Shown piece by piece: positions 50,332 to 60,855 of a DNA stretch of 64,000 bases. Made by a program: the position numbers and the translations under genes. Under the pieces are notes generated by a model. The model was not told the origin of the DNA and made no database searches. It saw nothing but the letters and a program-made list of their open reading frames with translations. This DNA comes from Vibrio metoecus (GTDB lineage Bacteria > Pseudomonadota > Gammaproteobacteria > Enterobacterales > Vibrionaceae). Numbering within the stretch: position 1 is the stretch's first letter; every line of letters starts with the position of its first letter. The stretch lies in contig NZ_JJMN01000068.1 in NCBI RefSeq assembly GCF_000696385.1, positions 62,001-126,000 on the forward strand, read 5' to 3'.

Positions 50332-50760
50332 CTATGGACGAGGGCAGATTTCTGACTCTGGAAAGAAGAATTCAATTTCACGAGCGGCTGATGCTGGACT
50401 GTCGCTACCATGTACTGAGTTATAGCGCATGCTCAGTGCATAATCGGCACGCAGCGTACCGCAAGCCGCTTCTTCCGGGTTGGTTTTTCCCATCAATTCA
50501 CGGTAGCGTGCAATGGCGTTTTCACCTTCCAACACTTGCACCATGATCGGACCTGAAGTCATAAATTCTTTCAGGGGTTCGAAAAAGGGTTTGCCTTCGT
50601 GCTCAGCGTAAAAGCCGCTTGCTTGCTCTTCAGACAAGTGAACCATTTTCGCTGCAATGATCTGCAAACCGGCTTTTTCGATACGATGATAAATCTCACC
50701 AATCAGGTTACGCTTCACCGCATCCGGTTTAATGATCGAAAACGTTCTTTCTAGAGCCAT
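50332..50760 (-). CDS. ndk: Nucleoside diphosphate kinase Ndk
   Basis: A 142-residue kinase that balances nucleoside triphosphates. It begins [20 protein letters not shown]. The active-site histidine lies in [16 protein letters not shown] near residue 117, and the [20 protein letters not shown] block is conserved. Length is normal. ATG 50760 follows AAGGAAATTTTT. It stands between rlmN and pepB, each separated by hairpins. Confidence 0.96.
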
Positions 50761-50805
50761 AAAAATTTCCTTTTGTTTATTGTGCTTGTTTTAATTCTTC
50801 TTAAA

Positions 50806-50838
50806 TTAAAAACAAGGCAGCTTTACAAGCTGCCTTTG
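50806..50838 (-). terminator. Terminator after pepB
   Basis: On the minus strand AAAGGCAGCTTG / AAGCTGCCTTG is followed by TTTTTAAT. Confidence 0.8.
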
Positions 50839-50841
50839 AAT

Positions 50842-52131
50842 TTATGCTTGCTGCATCATAATTCGTGCGAGCATTTTCACGCCCATGCCCGTCGCTCCGG
50901 CTGCCCATTTATCGCTGGCTGACTTGCGATACGTGGCTGAGCAGTCAAAGTGCAACCAACCTTTTTGGTAGCCTTCGACAAAGTAAGAGAGGAACGCCGC
51001 TGCGGTACTGGCTCCTGGCGTATAATCGCCATTACTGATGTTCGACAGATCCGCAAAGTTAGAAGGCAGCATTTCACGGTGGAATTCAGCCAGAGGCAGA
51101 GCCCACAGCGCTTCATTCTCTTCTTTTGCCGCAACCAATGCTTGTTGGCTCAGTGACTCATCATAAGAAAGCAGTGCGTGGTAATCATTACCCAACGCGT
51201 TTTTCGCCGCACCGGTTAAAGTTGCACAATCGATGATCAGTTGTGGGTTTTGCTCGCTAGCGTAGATAAGGCCATCCGCCAGCACCAAACGCCCTTCCGC
51301 ATCGGTGTTCATGATTTCAACGGTTTTGCCATTTTTGTAGGTGATGATGTCACCAAGCTTCAACGCACGGCCGGAAACCATGTTTTCCGCGCAGCATAGA
51401 ATGAGTTTCACGCGCTTGTTGAAGCCGCGCATGATAGCCAAACCGAGCGCACCAGTGATCATGCCTGAGCCGCCCATGTCCGCTTTCATCGCTGACATCA
51501 TGTTGGAAGGTTTTAAGCTGTAACCACCAGAGTCAAAAGTGATGCCTTTACCGACTAAACACGCGAATACCGGTGCATTTTCATCGCCCGTTGGGTTGTA
51601 ATCCAGTTGCAGCATGGCTGAAGTGCGTTCAGAACCTCGACCGACAGCGTAAATGCCTTCCCAACCTTCGGTGAGCAGATCTTTGTCTTTCACGATACGG
51701 TAAGAAACATGTTCCGGCGCGAGAGACTTGATGAATTCTGCCGCCATCGTCGCCAGTTGGCGTGGCGCCACTTCTTCTGCGCTTTTGTTGATAATATCGC
51801 GCGTCCAGTCGGTCGCTTTAATGCGAGCTTCCAGCTCAGCTTGTTCAGCAGAAGCTAACGCTTTCCACTCAACCGTATTGCGTTTTTTCGCATCGCGGTA
51901 ACCTTGATAGAAAGCCCAAATGCTCTCCAAATCCCAACCTTCTCCAGCCAGGAATACCGTGCGGATACCTTGATTATCTAACTTACGAGCTGCGCGTTGG
52001 ATCGCGCTGAAATCTTGTGCTTGAGCCAAGTGAATGGTTGCACCTTGCTCTGCAAAGGAAATGAGCGCTTTCTCTCCCCACTGAGGCTGGGCAGCTTGAG
52101 TGCTCAAAAATACAGACATCTGTGTAGACAT
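50842..52131 (-). CDS. pepB: Aminopeptidase B PepB (M17 leucyl aminopeptidase family)
   Basis: A 429-residue peptidase with two metal sites. The M17 signature [17 protein letters not shown] lies near residues 265-281, and [16 protein letters not shown] and [14 protein letters not shown] precede it. It removes N-terminal amino acids from peptides in the cytoplasm. I place the start at ATG 52131 ([12 protein letters not shown]) behind AAGGAGAAACC. It follows iscX, as in E. coli, but a terminator lies between, so it may have its own promoter. Confidence 0.93.
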   Translation of the reverse strand: MSTQMSVFLSTQAAQPQWGEKALISFAEQGATIHLAQAQDFSAIQRAARKLDNQGIRTVFLAGEGWDLESIWAFYQGYRDAKKRNTVEWKALASAEQAELEARIKATDWTRDIINKSAEEVAPRQLATMAAEFIKSLAPEHVSYRIVKDKDLLTEGWEGIYAVGRGSERTSAMLQLDYNPTGDENAPVFACLVGKGITFDSGGYSLKPSNMMSAMKADMGGSGMITGALGLAIMRGFNKRVKLILCCAENMVSGRALKLGDIITYKNGKTVEIMNTDAEGRLVLADGLIYASEQNPQLIIDCATLTGAAKNALGNDYHALLSYDESLSQQALVAAKEENEALWALPLAEFHREMLPSNFADLSNISNGDYTPGASTAAAFLSYFVEGYQKGWLHFDCSATYRKSASDKWAAGATGMGVKMLARIMMQQA

Positions 52132-52226
52132 GGTTTCTCCTTGTCTTAAATATTGGCTTTGCCTGTGCCATCTCATTAAATCGCCACGATGTTAGCATTA
52201 TGTCGTGACAAAATGTCAAACGAATA

Positions 52227-52258
52227 AAAAAACGGACCAAGTGGTCCGCATTTTTTGA
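52227..52258. terminator. Terminator after iscX
   Basis: The stem TGCGGACCA / TGGTCCG(T) is flanked by T-runs in both directions; it ends the isc operon on the minus strand. Confidence 0.85.
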
Positions 52259-52288
52259 TAAGAATTGTTAACTCTGTGAGGTTTCTGG

Positions 52289-52483
52289 TTATTCAAACTC
52301 GTCCATCCAGCACAGAATCACCGCTTCGAGGATTTTTTCGTTGGAATGATTCGGATCATCTGCAAAATCTTCCAACTCCATAATCCAACGATGCAGATCG
52401 GTAAAACGTACGGTTTTTGGATCGACATCGGGAAACTTATCACACAACTCAATCGCGATATCGCGCGAATCTGTCCATTTCAT
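52289..52483 (-). CDS. iscX: Iron-sulfur assembly accessory protein IscX
   Basis: A 64-residue acidic protein: [39 protein letters not shown] and ending WMDEFE. IscX binds IscS and tunes cluster assembly, perhaps as an iron sensor. It is the last gene of the isc operon. ATG 52483 follows AAGGTCAATC. Length is normal. Confidence 0.94.
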   Translation of the reverse strand: MKWTDSRDIAIELCDKFPDVDPKTVRFTDLHRWIMELEDFADDPNHSNEKILEAVILCWMDEFE

Positions 52484-52530
52484 GATTGACCTTCCGATTG
52501 GTTATGCCTCGCCTTCGCCGAGGCTGAGAA

Positions 52531-52871
52531 TTAATGATCTTCTGACGCGTGGTTCAGGGTGTATTTCGGGATCTCGACCACGAGATCTTCATCCGCCACG
52601 CGAGCCTGACAGCTGAGACGAGATTCTGGCTCTAGACCCCATGCTTTATCCAGCATATCGTCTTCCAGCTCATCACTCTCTTCCAGTGAATCAAACCCTT
52701 CACGAACGATACAATGACAAGTGGTGCAAGCGCACGATTTCTCACACGCATGCTCAATGGCGATACCATTTTTGAGTGCCACATCCAAAATCGTTTCCCC
52801 GGTTTGCGCTTCTAACACTGCGCCTTCCGGGCAAAGGGTTTCATGAGGCAAAACAATAATCTTAAGGCCAT
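52531..52871 (-). pseudogene. fdx: [2Fe-2S] ferredoxin Fdx with a frameshift right after the start codon
   Basis: The body (from 52851) is a standard Isc ferredoxin of about 106 residues with the [2Fe-2S] ligands in HACEKSCACTTCHCIV near residues 34-49 and SRLSCQARV. The expected start is ATG 52871 followed by CCTAAGATTATTG (MPKIIVLPHET). Here it reads ATGGCCTTAAG: one extra base at 52868-52869 and one at 52864-52865 throw the start out of frame. As written, only a TTG at 52851 remains. Fdx supplies electrons for cluster assembly. Likely an error; if real, the N-terminal beta strand is lost. It lies between hscA and iscX. Confidence 0.83.
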
Positions 52872-52884
52872 GTTGGTAGTCTCT

Positions 52885-54735
52885 TCAAATCTCGTCAACG
52901 GAGTGGCCAGCCAGTGCGCTACGAATCGATTTATCCATTCGTTTTGACGCAAAATCTTGGCTTGCTTTATCTGTGTCTTTTATTCCTTGCTCAATGGCAT
53001 CCGCATTATCGCCATTGCGCAGTTCAATCAATCGCTCGATCGCTTGTAGTAAAATTTGGCGTTCTTGCTCTGTGAGCAGCTCGTCACCATCCGCTTGCAG
53101 TGCAGAGATCAAGCCTTCAATCACGCGATCGGCTTCTACGCGCTGCTCAGCCAACGCACGCGCCAGCATGTCCTCTTTAGCATAGGCCATGGAGTCTTTG
53201 AGCATCTGGGTGACTTCGTCATCGCTTAAACCATAAGATGGCTTAACCTGAATCTCTGCTTGTACACCGGTGCTTTTTTCCAAAGCCGTCACGGAAAGTA
53301 AACCATCTGCATCCACTTGATAAGTCACGCGAATATGTGCTGCGCCTGCCGCCATCGGCGGAATGCCTTTTAGTGAAAAACGAGCCAACGAACGGCAGTC
53401 ATCGACCATTTCACGCTCACCTTGCACCACATGCACGCTCATTGCCGTTTGCCCATCTTTGAAGGTGGTAAACTCTTGCGCGCGAGCTACAGGAATCGTG
53501 GTGTTGCGTGGAATGATTTTTTCCACCAAACCGCCCATGGTTTCAATACCCAAAGACAATGGGATTACATCCAACAGCAACATTTCTGCATCAGGCTTAT
53601 TGCCTGCAAGAATGTCCGCCTGAATCGCCGCACCAATCGCGACCACTTCATCAGGGTTAATGCTGGTCAGTGGCGTGCGGCCAAAAAACTCACCCACTTG
53701 CTCGCGAACAAACGGAGTACGGGTTGAACCACCTACCATCACGACTTCGAGCACTTCATCTGCTGCGACATCTGCATCTTTCAACGCACGACGGCAAGCA
53801 AGCAGCGTCTTTTTCACCAATGGAGCAATCAGGTTTTCCAACTCTTCACGAGTGAGAGTACCTTGCCAGCCAAGCACATCAAGCTCAGCTGTCATATGTT
53901 CAGTCAGATCAATTTTGGCTTGGGTCGAAGCATTAATCAGCGTGCGATGTTGCTCCGCCGTTAAGTTCGTAAGTCCGATTTGTGCTTGCAGGTGATCGGC
54001 GATCAGGTGGTCAAAGTCATCACCGCCCAATGCAGAGTCACCACCAGTCGCGAGCACTTCAAATACTCCGCGAGAGAGACGTAAAATCGAAATATCAAAC
54101 GTACCGCCGCCCAAATCGTAAACCGCAATCACGCCTTCTTGGCCTGAATCCAAGCCATAAGCAATCGCCGCTGCGGTAGGTTCGTTGAGTAAACGCAGCA
54201 CATGCAAACCCGCTAACGCCGCGGCATCTTTGGTGGCAACGCGCTGAGCATCATCGAAATACGCAGGAACAGTAATGACCACACCCGCTAAATCGCCGCC
54301 CAAAGTGGCCGTCGCGCGTTCTGCTAAGGCTTTCAAAATATCCGCAGAAATCTGAATGGGGTTTTTGTCACCTTGCGCGGTTTGCACAATTGGCAAACCT
54401 TTTTCGCTTGCTTTAAAGCGGTAAGGCAGATGAGGATAACGCTGATTAATGTCTTGCAGTGAACGTCCAAGCAGACGTTTTACCGAGATCACGGTGTTGT
54501 GCGGATCGGTTTCAGCTTGTTCACGAGCCGGATAACCCACTAGAGTTTCATCGGCGCCATAATTCACCACGGACGGAAGAATACTGCGCCCTTGGTTATC
54601 CACTAGTGTACTCGCGGTACCACTGCGCACAGAGGCCACCAAAGAATTCGTGGTACCTAAATCAATACCCGCAGCCAATTTATGCTGGTGTGGTGCCGAA
54701 CTTTGACCCGGCTCTGCAATCTGAAGTAATGCCAT
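52885..54735 (-). CDS. hscA: Fe-S cluster chaperone HscA (Hsp70 family)
   Basis: A 616-residue Hsp70 specialised for IscU. The ATPase domain starts [19 protein letters not shown] (residue 22) and includes [15 protein letters not shown] and [13 protein letters not shown]. The substrate-binding domain has [20 protein letters not shown] and a helical lid. It binds the LPPVK motif of IscU and helps hand over the cluster. It follows hscB by 23 bases. Confidence 0.96.
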   Translation of the reverse strand: MALLQIAEPGQSSAPHQHKLAAGIDLGTTNSLVASVRSGTASTLVDNQGRSILPSVVNYGADETLVGYPAREQAETDPHNTVISVKRLLGRSLQDINQRYPHLPYRFKASEKGLPIVQTAQGDKNPIQISADILKALAERATATLGGDLAGVVITVPAYFDDAQRVATKDAAALAGLHVLRLLNEPTAAAIAYGLDSGQEGVIAVYDLGGGTFDISILRLSRGVFEVLATGGDSALGGDDFDHLIADHLQAQIGLTNLTAEQHRTLINASTQAKIDLTEHMTAELDVLGWQGTLTREELENLIAPLVKKTLLACRRALKDADVAADEVLEVVMVGGSTRTPFVREQVGEFFGRTPLTSINPDEVVAIGAAIQADILAGNKPDAEMLLLDVIPLSLGIETMGGLVEKIIPRNTTIPVARAQEFTTFKDGQTAMSVHVVQGEREMVDDCRSLARFSLKGIPPMAAGAAHIRVTYQVDADGLLSVTALEKSTGVQAEIQVKPSYGLSDDEVTQMLKDSMAYAKEDMLARALAEQRVEADRVIEGLISALQADGDELLTEQERQILLQAIERLIELRNGDNADAIEQGIKDTDKASQDFASKRMDKSIRSALAGHSVDEI

Positions 54736-54758
54736 CAGTTGTTCCTTTGAATCTTGAA

Positions 54759-55274
54759 TTAGCCAAGCAGTTGGTCTTCGACTCGTTCTACTTCATTTTT
54801 GAGTTTGGCAATAAATTTAAGCTTTCTGACTTGGTCGGCCGCCGCTAGCCACTCACTCTGTGCTAAGAGTTGTTGCAACTGAGTCAGATAAGCACGCTGC
54901 ATTTTGCTCACTTTGTTGTCGAAATCCATCAATGCCGTTTCTGGCTCTGCATGCGATGTGACGGATTCCAACTCTTCACGCAGCTCCATCTGTTCCATTA
55001 GGAACATAGGATCTTGCAGCGTTTGCTGCTCGGAATTCATCTCAATACCTTGTAAAGACAAGAGATATTCTGCACGGCGCAGAGGGTCTTTCAGCGTTTG
55101 GTAAGCGTCATTAATTTGCGCTGCTTGCTGCACCGCCAGTAGGCGATCACGCTCAGAAGCGGTAGCAAAATTATCCGGATGGAATCGTTTTTGCAACGTT
55201 CTGAACTGAGAAGAAAGAAGGCTACCATCCAGTTCAAACTGAATCGGCAGCCCAAATAATTCAAAATAATTCAT
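54759..55274 (-). CDS. hscB: J-domain co-chaperone HscB
   Basis: A 171-residue protein. The J domain begins [20 protein letters not shown] and carries the HPD motif in [15 protein letters not shown] near residues 31-45. A C-terminal three-helix part binds IscU. It stimulates the HscA ATPase. It lies between iscA and hscA in the standard order. Confidence 0.96.
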   Translation of the reverse strand: MNYFELFGLPIQFELDGSLLSSQFRTLQKRFHPDNFATASERDRLLAVQQAAQINDAYQTLKDPLRRAEYLLSLQGIEMNSEQQTLQDPMFLMEQMELREELESVTSHAEPETALMDFDNKVSKMQRAYLTQLQQLLAQSEWLAAADQVRKLKFIAKLKNEVERVEDQLLG

Positions 55275-55322
55275 CTTGATAGCGGTCCTGTAATCGAGAA
55301 CGATCTCGATGGTCAGTTACCG

Positions 55323-55646
55323 TTAAACGTTGAAGCTTTCACCACAACCACATTCGCTTTTGACATTTGGGTTGTTGAATTCAAAGCCTTCGTTTAACCC
55401 TTCTTTTTTGTAATCGAGTTGAGTGCCATCTAAATAGACCATGCTTTTGGTGTCAATGATCACTTTCACACCATGGCTTTCAAATACGTGGTCTTCTTCG
55501 TTGAGATCATCAACAAATTCGAGCACATACGCCATTCCGGAACACCCAGTCGTCTTGACGCCAAGACGTAAACCAAGGCCTTTTCCACGATTATCCAGAA
55601 AAGTTTTAACTCGGCTTGCTGCGGTTTCGCTAAGAGTGACGGCCAT
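55323..55646 (-). CDS. iscA: Iron-sulfur assembly protein IscA
   Basis: A 107-residue A-type carrier. Conserved cysteines are in [14 protein letters not shown] near residue 35 and [11 protein letters not shown] at residues 99 and 101. It receives and passes iron or clusters to client proteins. It lies 60 bases after iscU. No damage seen. Confidence 0.96.
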   Translation of the reverse strand: MAVTLSETAASRVKTFLDNRGKGLGLRLGVKTTGCSGMAYVLEFVDDLNEEDHVFESHGVKVIIDTKSMVYLDGTQLDYKKEGLNEGFEFNNPNVKSECGCGESFNV

Positions 55647-55706
55647 ACTTCAACCTTATGATTTCAATAAATTAAAGGGTGGGAGCTGCGACAGCTCCCA
55701 AACGAA

Positions 55707-56090
55707 TTAGTGTTGATGCTTTTTCTTGTAATCCGCAACGGCGGCTTTGATGGCATCTTCGGCTAGGATTGAACAGTGAATTTTCACTGGTGGCAATTCA
55801 AGCTCTTCTGCGATTTCGCTGTTCTTGATGGCTGCCGCTTCATCAATGCTCTTGCCTTTTACCCATTCAGTCACTAGCGAGCTAGAAGCGATTGCGCTAC
55901 CACAGCCGTAAGTTTTGAATTTCGCATCTTCGATGATGCCTTCTGGTGACACTTTGATCTGCAGACGCATTACGTCGCCACATGCCGGTGCACCAACCAT
56001 GCCGCTGCCTACAGAAGGATCTTCTTTATCAAATGAACCAACGTTACGTGGGTTCTCGTAATGGTCAATGACCTTTTCGCTGTATGCCAT
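55707..56090 (-). CDS. iscU: Iron-sulfur scaffold IscU
   Basis: A 127-residue scaffold with all three ligand cysteines: GAPACGDVMRLQ near 37, FKTYGCGSAIASSS near 63, and VKIHCSILAEDAI near 106. The LPPVK motif that binds HscA is present at about residues 99-103. Clusters are assembled here with sulfur from IscS. It is intact, in contrast to the neighbouring iscS. Confidence 0.96.
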   Translation of the reverse strand: MAYSEKVIDHYENPRNVGSFDKEDPSVGSGMVGAPACGDVMRLQIKVSPEGIIEDAKFKTYGCGSAIASSSLVTEWVKGKSIDEAAAIKNSEIAEELELPPVKIHCSILAEDAIKAAVADYKKKHQH

Positions 56091-56126
56091 GTTCGTTACC
56101 TCGAATCCTTTATAACCTTGGTGTGA

Positions 56127-57344
56127 TTAGTGGTGTGCCCACTCAACCGTATTCAAATCTACGCCGTCTTTGTACATATCCCACAGTGGAGACATATCAC
56201 GCAGCTTATCCACTGCTACACGGATCAGTTCAATCGCATAATCAATCTCTGCTTCTGTCGTAAATCGACCGAAAGAGAAGCGAATTGAGCTGTGCGCCAG
56301 TTCATCGTTCAGACCCAGAGCACGCAATACGTAAGAAGGCTCAAGGCTGGCTGAAGTACAAGCACTGCCTGACGATACCGCTAAATCTTTCAGTGCCATC
56401 AGCAGAGATTCGCCTTCAACAAAGGCAAAGCTCACGTTAAGGTTGTGGGGTACACGTTGCTCTAGATCACCGTTGATGGTCACCGCTTCCATATCTTTGA
56501 TGCCAGCCAGCAAACGCTCACGCAACGCGAGTGCGTGGTCATAATCTTTCTGCATCTCTTCTTTGGCGATACGGAACGCTTCACCCATACCAACAATTTG
56601 ATGGGTCGCTAAGGTACCAGAACGGAAACCACGCTCATGACCACCACCGTGCATTTGTGCTTCTAGACGGATACGTGGCTTACGGCGTACATACAGGGCA
56701 CCGATGCCTTTAGGACCGTAAATTTTGTGGGCAGACAGTGAAATCAGATCTACTTTCAGCTCTTGAACATCAATCGCGACTTTGCCCGCCGATTGTGCTG
56801 CATCAACATGGAATACCACTTTACGTGAACGGCACAGTTCGCCGATCGCTGCGATATCTTGGATCACGCCGATTTCGTTATTCACATGCATGATAGAAAC
56901 CAAAATGGTGTCATCACGCATCGCGGCTTCAAGTTTAGCCAGATCGATCAAACCATTTGATTCTGGATCAAGATAAGTCACCTCAAAACCTTCACGCTCC
57001 AATTGGCGCATGGTATCAAGCACGGCTTTATGCTCAGTTTTGCTGGTGATAAGGTGTTTACCTTGCTTGTTATAAAAGTGGGCAACCCCTTTAATCGCAA
57101 GGTTGTCAGATTCTGTTGCACCCGAGGTGAAAACAATTTCACGTGGGTCTGCATTCAGTAGCTCTGCGATTTGCTCACGCGCAGTGTCTACGGCTTCTTC
57201 TGCCTGCCAGCCATAACGGTGTGAACGTGACGCTGGGTTACCGTAAGATACCGTCCTATCGTCATGCACTGAACCATTTTTTCTAGCCACACGCGGATCA
57301 ACTGGGCATGTTGCTGAATAATCTAGATAAATAGGCAGTTTCAT
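56127..57344 (-). CDS. iscS: Cysteine desulfurase IscS, with three compensating one-base insertions near the N terminus
   Basis: A 405-residue PLP enzyme that takes sulfur from cysteine for clusters and thiolated tRNA. The opening [20 protein letters not shown], the PLP lysine in [14 protein letters not shown] near 206 and the active cysteine in [13 protein letters not shown] near 328 are intact. Residues 21-34 read [14 protein letters not shown] where the family has [13 protein letters not shown]. Deleting T at 57244, 57257 and 57284 (plus strand) restores the family sequence and the usual 404 residues. The frame is kept, so a protein could be made, but the altered part lies in a conserved region. 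Sequence error is the likely cause. Confidence 0.9.
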   Translation of the reverse strand: MKLPIYLDYSATCPVDPRVARKNGSVHDDRTVSYGNPASRSHRYGWQAEEAVDTAREQIAELLNADPREIVFTSGATESDNLAIKGVAHFYNKQGKHLITSKTEHKAVLDTMRQLEREGFEVTYLDPESNGLIDLAKLEAAMRDDTILVSIMHVNNEIGVIQDIAAIGELCRSRKVVFHVDAAQSAGKVAIDVQELKVDLISLSAHKIYGPKGIGALYVRRKPRIRLEAQMHGGGHERGFRSGTLATHQIVGMGEAFRIAKEEMQKDYDHALALRERLLAGIKDMEAVTINGDLEQRVPHNLNVSFAFVEGESLLMALKDLAVSSGSACTSASLEPSYVLRALGLNDELAHSSIRFSFGRFTTEAEIDYAIELIRVAVDKLRDMSPLWDMYKDGVDLNTVEWAHH

Positions 57345-57370
57345 TTTCTACTCCAGTGTAAACCTTGCCG

Positions 57371-57892
57371 CTATGAGCGAACATTAATACCAAAAGGCGC
57401 AGCACCAATGGTGACTGTTTTTGTGTTATTTTGCGAAACCCTTTGGTTGACCGAAAGATGATGATCTTGTCGATCCGAAACTTCGATAACTTCGTTATCC
57501 ACCATCAGCTCACCGAGCGTGATGTTATTTAAAAAGTCGGTAATACGTGAACTGAGATCACGCCACAGTGTGTGAGTCAGACAGCGAGTTCCACCCTGAC
57601 AATCGCCTTTCCCGTTACACTTGGTCGCATCAACCGACTCGTCAACGGCTGCGATCACGGTACCGATAGAAATGGAATACGAGTCCATTCCTAGGCGATA
57701 ACCACCGCCGGGGCCGCGCACACTGGCGACTAAGCCCGCTTTACGCAACTTAGAAAACAGTTGTTCTAAGTACGAAAGAGAAATGCCTTGGCGCTCAGAA
57801 ATATCCGCCAATGGTACTGGGTTTTGTTGCGAATGCAGAGCCACATCTAACATGGCTGTTACCGCATATCTTCCTTTAGATGTCAGTCTCAT
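57371..57892 (-). CDS. iscR: Rrf2-type iron-sulfur regulator IscR
   Basis: A 173-residue repressor. A winged helix-turn-helix starts [20 protein letters not shown] and includes [19 protein letters not shown]. The [2Fe-2S] ligands are the three cysteines in [13 protein letters not shown] near residues 92-104. With a cluster bound it represses its own operon. ATG 57892 fits the family start; the longer frame is not supported. Two IscR-type sites lie just upstream. Confidence 0.94.
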   Translation of the reverse strand: MRLTSKGRYAVTAMLDVALHSQQNPVPLADISERQGISLSYLEQLFSKLRKAGLVASVRGPGGGYRLGMDSYSISIGTVIAAVDESVDATKCNGKGDCQGGTRCLTHTLWRDLSSRITDFLNNITLGELMVDNEVIEVSDRQDHHLSVNQRVSQNNTKTVTIGAAPFGINVRS

Positions 57893-57935
57893 AATCACAC
57901 CGTATCCACACTGTTTATGTGGCTGGAAGTTTTTC

Positions 57936-57960
57936 ATACTTGAGTTTTTTGGTCAAGTAT
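57936..57960 (-). promoter_or_regulatory. Candidate IscR type 1 site overlapping the iscR promoter
   Basis: On the minus strand it reads ATACTTGACCA..CTCAAGTAT (25 bp), fitting the type 1 pattern ATA-(6)-GAC-(n)-AGTC-like/CTC-(3)-TAT. It includes TTGACC, a likely -35 box, about 60 bases upstream of iscR. Confidence 0.7.
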
Positions 57961-57985
57961 TTATTTGACTAATTTAGTCAGGTAT
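57961..57985 (-). promoter_or_regulatory. Second candidate IscR type 1 site, abutting the first
   Basis: On the minus strand it reads ATACCTGACTA..TTAGTCAAATAA (25 bp), with the GAC and AGTC halves at the expected spacing. It touches the first site with no gap. Confidence 0.7.
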
Positions 57986-58006
57986 TTAACCCTGAGACTT
58001 ATAAGC

Positions 58007-58738
58007 TCATTTTTTATGCACAATCGACTTTTGCACAGAGGTTAGAATCCCACGCAAAATATTGATTTCCTGAGCTTCAGGTCGAGCACGCGTAAACATT
58101 CGGCGCAGTTTGTTCATCACCTGTCCCGGCTGCTGCGCAGAAATAAACTCGGTTTGGGTAATCACTTTTTCAAGATGCTCGTAGAATAGCTCCAGCTCTT
58201 GATGACGCGGGTATTCCTGATCTCGCTGCTCTTGGCGCTGATTCTGATCCATCGCCAGAAATGCCATGCGCACTTCATAACTCAGCAATTGCACTGCCAT
58301 TGCTAAATTGAGTGAGCTGTATTCTGGATTCGCAGGCACACACACATGGTAGTGGCACAATTGCAGCTCATCATTGGTCAATCCGGTACGTTCGCGGCCA
58401 AAAACCATCGCAACATGATGCTGCTCAGCTTCTGCGATCAGCTTTTCACCACATTGACGCGGTTCCAACATTGGCCAATCTAGCGTTCGGGAACGCGCAC
58501 TGGTACCGACGACTAACCCACAGCCAGCAACGGCCGCTTCAAGCGTTGGAAAGATCTGTGCATTCAGTGCTATTTCGCTCGCTCCAGCCGCCAGCGCGAT
58601 CGCTTGAGCATCAACCTGACACTGGGGATCCACCAACACCATTTGGCTCAGTCCCATGACTTTCATCGCCCGAGCGGCCGAACCAATATTTCCAGAGTGA
58701 GAAGTGCCGACTAATACGACTTTTACGCGATCTAACAT
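58007..58738 (-). CDS. trmJ: tRNA/rRNA 2'-O-methyltransferase TrmJ (SpoU family)
   Basis: A 243-residue SPOUT methyltransferase that modifies position 32 of some tRNAs. Motifs seen are [20 protein letters not shown] near residues 8-27, [15 protein letters not shown] near 110, and [16 protein letters not shown] near 135. The start ATG 58738 ([11 protein letters not shown]) is favoured over an upstream frame start. It lies upstream of iscR on the same strand, as in E. coli, separated by the IscR sites. Confidence 0.94.
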   Translation of the reverse strand: MLDRVKVVLVGTSHSGNIGSAARAMKVMGLSQMVLVDPQCQVDAQAIALAAGASEIALNAQIFPTLEAAVAGCGLVVGTSARSRTLDWPMLEPRQCGEKLIAEAEQHHVAMVFGRERTGLTNDELQLCHYHVCVPANPEYSSLNLAMAVQLLSYEVRMAFLAMDQNQRQEQRDQEYPRHQELELFYEHLEKVITQTEFISAQQPGQVMNKLRRMFTRARPEAQEINILRGILTSVQKSIVHKK

Positions 58739-58918
58739 TATCTGCTCACAGTACTCCAAACAAAGCCGCGCGATAGTAACACAAACCTGACTAAAATGGT
58801 CAGACCCTTTGCTTCCTCAGACAACCAAGCGCACAAAAAATAACCACTTCCCTTTTTGATTTGTTTTGGTATACTGCCGCCCGCTTTTTCGTTCTTTAAC
58901 ATCCGTTGGGAAACTTGT

Positions 58919-59722
58919 ATGCATCCAATGCTAAATATCGCTATTCGCGCCGCGCGAAAAGCAGGTAACCATATTGCCAAATCTCTGGAAAACGCAGAGA
59001 AAATTCAAACTACTCAGAAAGGCACCAACGACTTTGTCACTAACGTCGACAAAGAAGCAGAAGCGATTATCGTTTCAACCATCAAAAGCTCTTACCCTGA
59101 GCACTGCATCATTGCAGAAGAAGGCGGCCTTATCGAAGGTAAAGATAAGGAAGTGCAATGGATCATCGACCCACTGGATGGCACCACTAACTTTGTAAAA
59201 GGTTTACCTCACTTCGCTGTTTCTATTGCAGTACGCTTTAGAGGCAAAACTGAAGTCGCTTGTGTTTACGACCCAATGACTAACGAACTGTTCACTGCCC
59301 AACGTGGTGCTGGTGCACAGCTCAACAACGCTCGTATTCGCGTTCAGCCAATCAAAGATCTGCAAGGCGCAGTTTTGGCAACCGCTTTCCCATTCAAACA
59401 AAAACAACACTCAGAATCTTTCATGAAGATCCTCTCTGCGATGTTTGTTGAATGTGCGGATTTCCGTCGTACTGGTTCAGCAGCGCTGGATCTGTGCTAC
59501 CTAGCGGCAAACCGTGTTGATGGTTACTTCGAACTAGGCCTAAAACCTTGGGACATGGCTGCGGGTGAACTGATTGCTCGTGAAGCGGGTGCTATCGTAA
59601 CTGACTTTGCTGGCGGAACTGATTACATGCAATCGGGCAACATCGTGGCATCAAGTCCACGCGGTGTGAAAGCGATTCTGCAGCACATCCGTGAAAACGG
59701 TAACAGCGCAATCTTGAAATAA
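58919..59722 (+). CDS. suhB: Inositol-1-monophosphatase SuhB
   Basis: A 267-residue phosphatase. The metal site shows IIAEEGG near residues 65-71 and WIIDPLDGTTNFVKG near 80-94; the second motif is KPWDMAAGELIAREAG near 215. It hydrolyses inositol phosphate and in E. coli also helps rRNA transcription antitermination. ATG 58919 fits the family start. It is divergent from trmJ and ends at a clear terminator. Confidence 0.95.
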   Translation: MHPMLNIAIRAARKAGNHIAKSLENAEKIQTTQKGTNDFVTNVDKEAEAIIVSTIKSSYPEHCIIAEEGGLIEGKDKEVQWIIDPLDGTTNFVKGLPHFAVSIAVRFRGKTEVACVYDPMTNELFTAQRGAGAQLNNARIRVQPIKDLQGAVLATAFPFKQKQHSESFMKILSAMFVECADFRRTGSAALDLCYLAANRVDGYFELGLKPWDMAAGELIAREAGAIVTDFAGGTDYMQSGNIVASSPRGVKAILQHIRENGNSAILK

Positions 59723-59746
59723 TATCTGCTCCGTCACAGCTGATAT

Positions 59747-59778
59747 CGCCCTGCCATTATGGCAGGGCTTTTTTTTTA
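59747..59778 (+). terminator. Terminator after suhB
   Basis: The stem GCCCTGCCA / TGGCAGGGC is followed by nine T residues. Confidence 0.9.
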
Positions 59779-59840
59779 GCTCTATTAACCAATCGTCTAC
59801 AGCTTGATGATAAATCAGGCCGTCGCGGAATACGCTTGAT

Positions 59841-59873
59841 AAAAAAAACCGCTGCCAGTGCAGCGGTTTTTCA
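59841..59873 (-). terminator. Terminator after secF
   Basis: On the minus strand AACCGCTGCACT / (T)GGCAGCGGTT is followed by a T-run. It closes the tgt-yajC-secD-secF unit. Confidence 0.9.
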
Positions 59874-59893
59874 TTCAGGGAATCGAATAGAAA

Positions 59894-60841
59894 TTAAGGC
59901 ATTTCATCCAATTCAGCACCCTCTTTCTCTACTTGTGGAGGCAGCAAGTGCTCACGGGTGATACCGAGTTTCAGCGCCAGTGCTGATGCCACATAGATAG
60001 AAGAATAAGTACCGACAGTGATACCTAGCAACAAGGCTAGCGCAAAACCGTGGATCAACGCACCGCCTTTTGCAAACAATGCAATCACCACAAACAAGGT
60101 CGTACCCGAAGTGATCAAGGTTCGACTCAAGGTTTGAGTAATAGAGCTATTCATGATCTCTGCCGGTTCTTCTTTGCGCATTTTGCGGAAGTTTTCACGG
60201 ATCCGGTCAAATACAACAATAGTATCGTTGAGTGAGTAACCGACTACCGTCAGCAATGCGGCAACAATCGTCAGGTCAACCTCGATCTGTAAGATAGAGA
60301 AGATACCTAGCGTAATGATGACGTCATGCGCCAATGCCAGCACCGCCCCCGCCGCTAAACGCCATTCAAAACGCACAGAAACGTAGAGCAAGATACACAG
60401 TAAAGAGACCAAAATCGCCAAGCCACCTGCTTCAGTGAGTTCATCACCCACGTTCGGACCAACGAACTCGATACGGCGCATTTCAACATTGCCGCCCGTG
60501 CCTTCTTTGATCGCAGCAAGAATTTGGTTACCTAGCGTTTCGCCAGCCATATCCTCACGCGGGCGCAAGCGCACCATCACATCACGCGCAGAACCGAAGT
60601 TTTGCACAGTGGCATCACCAAAGCCTTTCGCTTCAAGCGCGGTACGGATTTGATCTAAATTGGCAGGCTGTTCAAAGCCAACCTCAATCAAAGTACCGCC
60701 GGTGAAATCAAGACCCCAGTTGAGCCATTTGGTAGACAGAGTAAACATCGACGCAGCGATCATCGCCAGCGATAACGCAAAGGCGAATTTCGACCAACGC
60801 ATAAAGTCGATCATTTTGTCTGCTTTTAGGATTTGAAACAT
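59894..60841 (-). CDS. secF: Protein translocase subunit SecF
   Basis: A 315-residue membrane protein with six helices and a periplasmic domain after the first (WGLDFTGGTLIEVGFEQPAN near residues 37-56). Later motifs include ILLYVSVRFEW, VVGYSLNDTIVVFDRIREN near 195-213, and the C-terminal membrane block. With SecD it uses the proton (or sodium) gradient to finish protein export. It follows secD by 14 bases. Confidence 0.95.
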   Translation of the reverse strand: MFQILKADKMIDFMRWSKFAFALSLAMIAASMFTLSTKWLNWGLDFTGGTLIEVGFEQPANLDQIRTALEAKGFGDATVQNFGSARDVMVRLRPREDMAGETLGNQILAAIKEGTGGNVEMRRIEFVGPNVGDELTEAGGLAILVSLLCILLYVSVRFEWRLAAGAVLALAHDVIITLGIFSILQIEVDLTIVAALLTVVGYSLNDTIVVFDRIRENFRKMRKEEPAEIMNSSITQTLSRTLITSGTTLFVVIALFAKGGALIHGFALALLLGITVGTYSSIYVASALALKLGITREHLLPPQVEKEGAELDEMP

Positions 60842-60855
60842 AACTTACCCCAGCC

